Of a DNA stretch of 6,467 nt, positions 1-6,467 are shown one piece after another. Each line of letters begins with the position of its first letter. Position 1 is the first letter of the stretch. The DNA is taken from contig CAIYXH010000230.1 of assembly GCA_903930195.1 (NCBI GenBank), positions 1 to 6,467 of the forward strand. The letters run 5' to 3'. The DNA comes from an uncultured Actinomycetes bacterium. GTDB lineage: Bacteria; Actinomycetota; Thermoleophilia; Gaiellales; Gaiellaceae. The notes below the pieces were generated by a model that ran no database searches, was not told where the DNA came from, and saw nothing but the letters and a program-made list of their open reading frames with translations. Made by a program: the position numbers and the translations under genes.

Positions 1-1
1 C

Positions 2-250
2 GTGCGCCGCGGCGGGACGCTCTGGGCGATCGGCGTCGCTCGGATCGCGGTCGTCGAGCTCCCGTGGGTCGCGGCCGACCGCGTCGAGGTCACGGTCGTC
101 GACGGGGAGGCCTCCCTCAGCGAAGACGGCCTCGAGACGGGCCGGATCGCGCCGGGAGCGCTCCTGGCGCTCGGCGGTGATGGTGACCGTGTGATCGCCG
201 CCGAGCGAATCGACGGCGACACCTTCCGGGTCAGCGTCGACCGGCTCTGA
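2..250 (+). CDS. Hypothetical protein, C-terminal part (5' end uncertain)
   Basis: The frame is open from the window edge to TGA at 248-250 and has the strong G/C third-position bias of the real genes here, so I take it as coding. A GTG at 2-4 could be its start, giving 82 residues, but the frame may continue upstream of the window. I do not recognise the family. The visible part has no transmembrane segment, no cysteines and no obvious catalytic motif. It alternates short hydrophobic, probably beta, stretches (for example around residues 14-21 and 27-33) with acidic glycine-rich turns, and ends in a likely strand, FRVSVDRL. It ends 41 bases before the secA ATG on the same strand. Function unknown; coding status fairly sure. 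Confidence 0.6.
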   Translation: MRRGGTLWAIGVARIAVVELPWVAADRVEVTVVDGEASLSEDGLETGRIAPGALLALGGDGDRVIAAERIDGDTFRVSVDRL

Positions 251-279
251 GAGGGCACGGCCGCTCGCAGTCGAGCCAG

Positions 280-285
280 TACGCT
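280..285 (+). promoter_or_regulatory. Candidate -10 box (TACGCT) for leaderless secA mRNA
   Basis: TACGCT fits the actinobacterial TAnnnT -10 pattern and is followed by exactly six bases and then ATG at 292. A transcript would start on the A of the start codon. No recognisable -35 box lies 16-19 bases upstream, and no Shine-Dalgarno sequence lies close to the ATG. The same layout recurs before prfB and the ribonuclease gene, which raises my confidence. Confidence 0.45.
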
Positions 286-291
286 GTGTCT

Positions 292-3021
<2,730 letters not shown>

Positions 3022-3030
3022 GCTTTCGCG

Positions 3031-4147
3031 ATGGCCGAGGTCTCGGAACAGCCGCTCTCGGAGCAGCTCGAGGAAATCAGGATCCAGCTCGGCTGGGTCC
3101 GTGATTACCTTTGACCCGGCTCGTCTAGAGGTTCGCCAAACCGAGCTCGAGGCCGCGATGAGCGAGCCAGGCTTCTGGGACAACCAGGAGGTCGCGCAGC
3201 GCGTCTCGACGGAGCATGCGCGCGTCTCGCGCAAGCTCGAGACCTACCGGCGCGTGACGTCCGAGTACGAGGACGCCGCGGGTCTCTACGAGCTCGAGCC
3301 CGAGATGTCCGACGAGATCAAGGCGTCGCTCGTCCCGCTGCACGAGGAGCTTGCGCGGCTGCAGGAGTCGGCGCTCTTCGACGGTGAGTACGACGCGGGT
3401 GACGCCGTCGTCACCCTCCAGTCCGGCACCGGCGGCACCGACGCCCAGGACTGGACGGAGATGATGCTGCGGATGTACGAGCGCTGGACGTCCGAGCGTG
3501 GCTTCGCGAGCGAGCTGCTCGAGGTGAGCCCGGGGGAGGAGGCCGGCCTCAAGAGCGCCACGTTCACGGTCGGCGGCGAGAACGCCTACGGGATCCTCAA
3601 GGCCGAGCGCGGCAAGCATCGCCTCGTGCGGCTCTCGCCGTTCGACTCCGCCCATCGCCGGCAGACCTCCTTCGCGACGGTGATCGTCGCGCCGCTCCTC
3701 CCGCCCGAGGCCGACGTCGAGATCGACGAGGGCGACATCCGCATCGACACCTATCGCGCGCAGGGCGCCGGCGGGCAGCACGTCAACAAGACCGACAGCG
3801 CCATCCGGATCACGCACCTCCCGACCGGGATCGTCGTGCAGTGCCAGAACGAGCGCTCCCAGACCGCGAACAAGCTCACCGCCATGCGCGTGCTCAAGGC
3901 GCGGATCGTCGAGAAGGCCGAGGAGGAGCGCGAGGCCATGCTGGCGAAAGAACGTGGTGGAGCCGCCGCAGCCGAGACCGGTTTCGGCGGCGAATCGATT
4001 CGCAGCTATGTCCTTCACCCCTATCAGCAAGTCAAGGACGCCCGCACCGGTCATGAGACCGGAAACGCGCAGGGCGTCCTCGACGGAGACCTCGACCCGT
4101 TCATCCACGAGTTCTTGCTCGCCAAGGCGGCCGGAAAGGTCATCTAG
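3031..4147 (+). CDS. prfB: Peptide chain release factor 2, expressed through a programmed +1 frameshift
   Basis: RF2 reads UGA and UAA in the ribosomal A site and triggers peptide release. The gene spans two frames. ATG 3031 opens 27 codons ending RDYL, followed by TGA at 3112-3114. Skipping one base (T3112) continues with GAC at 3113 and 344 more codons to TAG 4145-4147, for 371 residues in all (E. coli RF2 has 365). The joined RDYL-DPAR matches the RGYL-DYDAK junction of E. coli RF2. ATG 3031 is the only start available between the secA TAA and this TGA. In the joined protein, SPF, the stop-reading tripeptide of RF2, is at 202-204, and GGQ, the peptide-release motif, is at 247-249. An Ala (residue 243) sits where E. 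coli K-12 has Thr246. The PCRF-type N-terminal domain precedes a complete catalytic domain. The closing TAG is an RF1 codon, so termination at the gene's end does not depend on RF2. Calling the gene from GTG 3101 would lose the true N terminus. Confidence 0.97.
3109..3115 (+). promoter_or_regulatory. prfB programmed +1 ribosomal frameshift site (CTT TGA C)
   Basis: Frame-0 codons end CGT-GAT-TAC-CTT-TGA, followed by C. CTT-TGA-C is the known RF2 slippery site. When RF2 is scarce, the ribosome pauses at UGA and the peptidyl-tRNA slips from CUU to UUU, moving to the +1 frame and making RF2. When RF2 is plentiful, it terminates at the UGA. The heptamer and its position at codons 27-28 match the family. 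The usual AGGGGG Shine-Dalgarno-like stimulator three bases upstream is missing. Only GTGAT (3101-3105) could pair with the anti-SD region, in a register about four bases further away than in E. coli. Confidence 0.95.
3119..3146 (+). repeat. Possible small stem-loop just after the frameshift site
   Basis: GGTT (3130-3133) can pair with AACC (3139-3142) around a five-base loop. GCTC (3119-3122) can pair with GAGC (3143-3146), leaving a seven-base bulge on the 5' side. It starts five bases after the TGA. It is short and bulged, and RF2 frameshifting is not known to need a 3' structure, so this may be chance. Confidence 0.2.
3990..4003. repeat. 14-bp perfect palindrome inside prfB
   Basis: GCGAATCGATTCGC is its own reverse complement. 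It lies in the codons for the conserved GESIRSY segment of RF2, at the start of a stretch with unusually many A/T-ending codons. A palindrome of this length is not rare by chance in several kilobases, so a binding-site role is only a possibility. Confidence 0.3.
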
Positions 4148-4156
4148 CGGGTCGGG

Positions 4157-4162
4157 TACACT
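4157..4162 (+). promoter_or_regulatory. Candidate -10 box (TACACT) upstream of ftsE
   Basis: TACACT is a good TAnnnT -10 hexamer in the short gap between the prfB stop (4147) and the first possible ftsE ATG (4166). Only three bases separate it from that ATG, against six in the other candidates of this window. A transcript from it would be expected to begin near 4169, inside codon 2, so this promoter would better serve a downstream ftsE start. No clear -35 box is seen. Confidence 0.4.
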
Positions 4163-4165
4163 GCG

Positions 4166-5026
4166 ATGAGCCTCAGCACTGGAAGCGACGCATTCGCTGC
4201 TTCCCCCAGGATCGACACCGTGCAGGTACCCGACACTCGCCCCCCACAGACGTCCGCGGCATTGGCAGAGCCCACCGGCTCGGTCGAGCCCGGGATGTAC
4301 GAGCCTCTGCCGCGCGAGCCGGGGGCCACCACCGGCAGCTCGATGATCGTCTTCGAGGGCGTCGGCAAGATCTACGAGCCGGACGTGGTTGCCCTCCGCG
4401 ACGTCACGTTCCACATCGACAAGGGTGAGTTCGTCTTCATCGTCGGCGCCTCCGGCTCCGGCAAGTCGACCCTCGTGAAGCTGCTGCTGAATGAGGCCGA
4501 GGCCTCGAGCGGCAAGATCTTCGTCGGCGGCCGCGACCTGACCCGGCTCAAGCGCTCGAAGGTCCCGATGCTGCGCCGGAACATCGGCTGCGTCTTCCAG
4601 GACTTCAAGCTGCTCCCGACCCGCACCGCGGCCGAGAACGTCGCCTACGCCCTCAAGGTGCAGGGCGAGAACAACGCGTCGATCCGCAAGAAGGTGCCGG
4701 AAGTGCTCTCGATGGTGGGCCTCTCGCACAAGATGAACTCCCTGCCGGGCGAGCTCTCGGGCGGCGAGCAGCAGCGCGTCTCGATCGCGCGCGCGTTCGT
4801 CAACCACCCGCCGCTCCTCGTCTGCGACGAGCCCACCGGGAACCTCGACCCGGACACGTCGGTCGGGATCATGCAGCTCCTCTACCGGATCAACCGCAGC
4901 GGCACGACCATCCTGATGGTCACCCACGACCGCGAGATGGTCGACAAGATGCGCAAGCGCGTGATCCAGCTCGAGCACGGCCGTCTGGCCCGTGACGAGC
5001 GCCGCGGCGGGTACACGGGCGAATGA
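4166..5026 (+). CDS. ftsE: Cell division ATP-binding protein FtsE (N terminus uncertain)
   Basis: FtsE is the cytoplasmic ATPase of the FtsEX complex, which uses an ABC fold to transmit a signal that activates septal peptidoglycan hydrolases rather than to transport a substrate. Counting from ATG 4166 (286 residues), the ABC core starts at Met60 (IVFEGVGKIY). Motifs are Walker A GASGSGKST 94-102, Q-loop Q145 (VFQDFKLLP), signature LSGGEQQR 197-204, Walker B LLVCDEP 217-223, D-loop GNLD 225-228 and switch His254 (MVTHD). All catalytic residues are intact. FtsE proteins usually begin at the equivalent of Met60, so residues 1-59 are an unusual Pro/Ser/Thr-rich extension. Other possible starts are GTG 4220 (AGGA eight bases upstream), ATG 4295 and ATG 4343. 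Codons 1-34 are poorer in G/C third positions (10 of 34 end in A/T) than codons 35-59 (1 of 25), which favours a later start. The gene overlaps ftsX by ATGA. Confidence 0.95.
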   Translation: MSLSTGSDAFAASPRIDTVQVPDTRPPQTSAALAEPTGSVEPGMYEPLPREPGATTGSSMIVFEGVGKIYEPDVVALRDVTFHIDKGEFVFIVGASGSGKSTLVKLLLNEAEASSGKIFVGGRDLTRLKRSKVPMLRRNIGCVFQDFKLLPTRTAAENVAYALKVQGENNASIRKKVPEVLSMVGLSHKMNSLPGELSGGEQQRVSIARAFVNHPPLLVCDEPTGNLDPDTSVGIMQLLYRINRSGTTILMVTHDREMVDKMRKRVIQLEHGRLARDERRGGYTGE

Positions 5027-5907
5027 AGCTCCTGATCTCCGAGGCCTGGCGCAGTCTCACCGCGAACGCGTCGACGACCTTCGCCGCGATGATCACCGTC
5101 CTCGTCGGGATGTTCCTGCTCGGCCTGTTCATCGCCCTCGGCACCTGGTCGCTCTCGTGGTCGAACCACGTGAAGCGCGAGCTGATGGTGCAGGTCGACT
5201 TCAAGACGAGCGCCAACCCGGGCGGCCAGGCGACCAAGGCGCAGGAGGGGAAGGAGCTGAACGCCCTCCACGCGAACCCGCTCGTCGGCACGGCCCAGTT
5301 CATCCCGAAGGCGCAGGCCCTGCAGGAGATGAAGAAGACGAACCCGGATCTCGTCGCCTCGCTCCCCTGGAACCCGCTGCCGGACGCGGTCAAGGTCACG
5401 CCGAAGCACGGTGAGGACATCGACGCGCTGACGAAGAGCCTCTACCCGCTCGCGTCCGGGGTCGAGAACATCACGACCCAGAAGAAGCTCTCGAGCCAGA
5501 TCCTGCGCGTCGCGCACATCCTCGAGGTGATCTTCACGATCGCCACTGCGATTCTGCTCGTCGCCGCGACCCTGCTGATCGGCAACACCATCCGTCTCTC
5601 GATCTTCTCGCGGCGGCGCGAGGTCGAGGTGATGAAGCTCGTCGGCGCGACCAACTGGTTCGTCCGCGGCCCGTTCATGATCGAGGGTCTGCTCTGCGGC
5701 TTCGGCGGTGCGTTGCTCGCGGTCTTTTTCTTGACGATCGGCAAGGTCGTCGCGCTGCCCGCGATCCTGCATCACGACACGCTTTCCGGCGACTCCGACG
5801 TGCACGCGCTCGCCTTCCCGGTGACGGCGCTGATCCTGATGGGCGTCGGTCTCGGCCTCGGAGCGCTCGGCTCCGGCCTGACGCTCCGCCGCTTCCTGCG
5901 CGTCTAG
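5023..5907 (+). CDS. ftsX: Cell division protein FtsX (permease-like subunit)
   Basis: FtsX is the membrane partner of FtsE. Its external loop binds cell-wall hydrolases or their activators (EnvC in E. coli, CwlO in Bacillus, RipC in mycobacteria). The 294 residues fit the family length and plan: a short cytoplasmic N terminus, TM1 about 20-45, an external domain about 46-160, TM2 about 163-187, a conserved cytoplasmic loop RRREVEVMKLVGATNWFVRG (197-216), TM3 about 217-243 and TM4 about 263-286. The external domain carries NPLPDAVKV (117-125), the usual NPLP motif of FtsX. ATG 5023 overlaps the ftsE stop in ATGA, with no good Shine-Dalgarno sequence, so translation is probably coupled to ftsE. 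It ends at TAG 5905-5907. The cognate hydrolase gene is not in the window, so the partner is unknown. Confidence 0.97.
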   Translation: MKLLISEAWRSLTANASTTFAAMITVLVGMFLLGLFIALGTWSLSWSNHVKRELMVQVDFKTSANPGGQATKAQEGKELNALHANPLVGTAQFIPKAQALQEMKKTNPDLVASLPWNPLPDAVKVTPKHGEDIDALTKSLYPLASGVENITTQKKLSSQILRVAHILEVIFTIATAILLVAATLLIGNTIRLSIFSRRREVEVMKLVGATNWFVRGPFMIEGLLCGFGGALLAVFFLTIGKVVALPAILHHDTLSGDSDVHALAFPVTALILMGVGLGLGALGSGLTLRRFLRV

Positions 5908-6026
5908 TCCCGCCGGCTCCCGCTCGGAGCGCGACGGGCAGACGTCTCCCGGTCTCGACCTGCGTCCACGCCCGGACCAGTCCGCCGCCAAGCCCGCACC
6001 GCGAGCCCCCGACGGGGGAGCAGGGC

Positions 6027-6032
6027 TACCAT
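6027..6032 (+). promoter_or_regulatory. Possible upstream -10 box (TACCAT)
   Basis: TACCAT fits TAnnnT and lies in the gap before the ribonuclease gene. A transcript from here would start near 6039 and give a leader of about 100 bases containing both inverted repeats at 6054-6097. There is no visible -35 box. The hexamer is short and loosely defined, so the call is weak. Confidence 0.2.
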
Positions 6033-6052
6033 CCGGAACGCTACGCCGGAAC
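6033..6052 (+). repeat. Direct repeat CCGGAAC, two copies 13 bases apart
   Basis: CCGGAAC occurs at 6033-6039 and again at 6046-6052, with TAC a few bases before each copy. GGAAC resembles the -35 core of ECF-type sigma factor promoters, but I see no matching -10 pair. It could be a protein-binding repeat or chance. Confidence 0.25.
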
Positions 6053-6053
6053 C

Positions 6054-6071
6054 TGTGACGTGTCCGTCACA
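6054..6071. repeat. Inverted repeat, 7-bp arms, 4-base loop
   Basis: TGTGACG (6054-6060) is the perfect reverse complement of CGTCACA (6065-6071), with TGTC between. As RNA it would form a compact hairpin; as DNA it resembles an operator for a dimeric regulator. It resembles a CRP/FNR site, but the TGTGA and TCACA halves are eight bases apart instead of six. It shares 6061-6071 with the next inverted repeat, so the two RNA hairpins would exclude each other. Confidence 0.55.
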
Positions 6072-6097
6072 GCTCTGCTCCGACTTCGTGACGGACA
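6061..6097. repeat. Inverted repeat, perfect 10-bp arms, 17-base loop
   Basis: TGTCCGTCAC (6061-6070) is the perfect reverse complement of GTGACGGACA (6088-6097). The GTGACG core therefore occurs three times here: forward at 6055, inverted at 6065 and forward at 6088. The two forward copies are 33 bases, about three helical turns, apart. The right arm ends 43 bases before the ribonuclease ATG. No T-run follows, so it is not a typical intrinsic terminator. An operator or a leader RNA switch for the downstream gene are the more likely roles. Confidence 0.6.
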
Positions 6098-6127
6098 ACG
6101 ACCCGGGGGCGGGCGGGTCGCGCAACG

Positions 6128-6133
6128 TAGGCT
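6128..6133 (+). promoter_or_regulatory. Candidate -10 box (TAGGCT) for leaderless ribonuclease mRNA
   Basis: TAGGCT is followed by exactly six bases and ATG 6140, the same layout as at secA and prfB. The AGGA at 6135-6138 lies only one base from the ATG, too close for a working Shine-Dalgarno sequence. The inverted repeats upstream would be centred near -78 and -61 relative to a start at 6140, reasonable positions for activator sites. No -35 box is recognisable. Confidence 0.45.
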
Positions 6134-6139
6134 CAGGAC

Positions 6140-6467
6140 ATGGAGGAGCGCCGCCCGCAAGCCCCGCCGCTGATCGTGGTCGAGATCCAGAAGCGCGGGA
6201 AGCTCGTCACCGGCGAGCCGTTCTTCACGCCGGGCGTGCCGCTGATCATCGAGCCGAAGACGCTCGGCCACCTGCGTCCCGGCGATCTCGCCGCGGTGCA
6301 CGTGACGCCGGGGCGGGCGCGTGTCGACCGGCCGCTCGGCTCCGCGAAGCGGATCGAGAACGTCCTCGAGGCGCTGCTCCTCGAGCGCGGCGCGCGGACG
6401 CCGTTCGAGCCGCACGAGCTCCCGAAGCCGGACTTCGACGGCCGGGTCGACCTGCGCGAGCTCACGA
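6140..6467 (+). CDS. rnr: RNB-family 3'-5' exoribonuclease (RNase R/II), N-terminal part
   Basis: The family degrades RNA processively from the 3' end, and RNase R is the member able to unwind structured RNA. The frame is open from ATG 6140 to the window end (109 codons) and keeps a strong G/C third-position bias. After a short polar start, residues 12-62 resemble the small OB-type RNA-binding domain that precedes the catalytic domain (RGKLVTG, then LRPGDLAAVHVTPGRARV). Next comes LGSAKRIENVLEALLLERGA at 67-86, typical of the linker in actinobacterial RNase R-like proteins. It ends in FDGRVDLRELT, just where the RNB catalytic domain usually begins. The active-site Asp residues lie beyond the window, so family membership rests on the N-terminal pattern and the choice between RNase R and RNase II cannot be settled. 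The long N-terminal helix-turn-helix extension of E. coli RNase R is absent. Confidence 0.75.
   Translation, partial: MEERRPQAPPLIVVEIQKRGKLVTGEPFFTPGVPLIIEPKTLGHLRPGDLAAVHVTPGRARVDRPLGSAKRIENVLEALLLERGARTPFEPHELPKPDFDGRVDLRELT

Larger units (their letters stand above)
5908..6139. other. Intergenic region between ftsX and the ribonuclease gene
   Basis: These 232 bases have no convincing gene on either strand. They hold weak GC hairpins (GCTCC/GGAGC at 5916-5930; CCCCC/GGGGG at 6006-6018), a possible -10 box TACCAT at 6027-6032, a direct repeat CCGGAAC (6033-6039 and 6046-6052), two overlapping inverted repeats at 6054-6097, and the candidate -10 box of the next gene at 6128-6133. No hairpin is followed by a T-run, so I see no intrinsic terminator for ftsX. 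Confidence 0.6.

Noticed and set aside
3094..3100. Shine-Dalgarno-like frameshift stimulator in TGGGTCC
   Set aside because: The GGGT lies about ten bases from CTT, whereas the E. coli element works at three bases, and pairing with the anti-SD would be only about four bases with a G-U pair.
3101..4147. prfB starting at GTG 3101 as a 348-residue protein
   Set aside because: GTG 3101 overlaps the frame-0 codons before the CTT-TGA-C site. The RF2 N terminus is encoded in frame 0 from ATG 3031 and joined by frameshift, so the GTG start is a prediction artefact.
3125..4978. 617-codon open frame on the minus strand across prfB and ftsE
   Set aside because: It lies antisense to two certain genes, has a low-complexity Arg/Asp/Glu/Leu/Gly composition and no recognisable motif. 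It is a shadow of the high third-position GC.
4882..5991. 369-codon minus-strand frame opposite ftsE and ftsX
   Set aside because: Composition typical of an antisense shadow in GC-rich DNA. It overlaps two well-supported genes.
6006..6018. Intrinsic terminator after ftsX
   Set aside because: The CCCCC-GAC-GGGGG hairpin has only a five-pair stem and no T-run after it.
6054..6071. CRP/FNR binding site
   Set aside because: The TGTGA and TCACA halves are separated by eight bases instead of the six of the CRP consensus. Kept only as an inverted repeat of unknown role.
5904..6125. 73-codon minus-strand frame in the ftsX-ribonuclease gap
   Set aside because: No start signal and no recognisable motif, and it covers the inverted repeats. 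Random open frames of this size are common at this GC content.

Overview
The window is a stretch of high-GC chromosome, roughly two thirds G+C by eye, with almost every third codon position G or C. It carries housekeeping genes all on the + strand, in the order unknown gene (partial or with unseen start), secA, prfB, ftsE, ftsX, RNB-family ribonuclease (partial, probably rnr). Base composition, codon use, few Shine-Dalgarno sites and the secA-prfB-ftsEX order suggest an actinobacterium. The short NBD2 of SecA, the frameshifted prfB and the general style make me lean to a deep-branching class such as Thermoleophilia. That placement is inference from memory and could not be tested by a search.

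Layout. Bases 2-250 hold the end of an unrecognised short protein. secA (ATG 292, stop 3021) encodes the full preprotein translocase ATPase with its C-terminal zinc-binding tail. prfB follows after 9 bases. It is split across two frames: a 27-codon first part (3031-3111) ends in an in-frame TGA within a CTT-TGA-C site, and the remaining 344 codons lie in the +1 frame (3113-4144). This is the classic RF2 autoregulatory programmed frameshift. ftsE (stop 5026) and ftsX (start 5023) overlap by ATGA and form the divisome ABC-type complex. After a 232-base gap with inverted repeats, an RNB-family exoribonuclease starts at 6140 and runs off the end.

How the genes work together. The window brings together protein export (SecA), translation termination (RF2), control of septal wall hydrolysis (FtsEX) and RNA decay (RNase R/II family), a typical growth-related cluster. 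ftsE and ftsX are clearly co-translated. secA and prfB are close enough for one operon, but each also has its own candidate promoter.

The most informative non-coding signal is a repeated layout. A TAnGCT hexamer followed by exactly six bases and then ATG precedes secA, prfB and the ribonuclease gene. This fits leaderless transcription starting on the A of the start codon. ftsE breaks the spacing rule (TACACT, three bases, ATG), which together with codon composition makes its 59-residue N-terminal extension doubtful. I saw no mobile element, CRISPR array, tRNA, rRNA or defence gene. The points most worth following are the frameshift without a canonical stimulator, the leaderless promoter pattern, the sharp codon-composition dip across the prfB-ftsE junction, and the overlapping inverted repeats before the ribonuclease gene.
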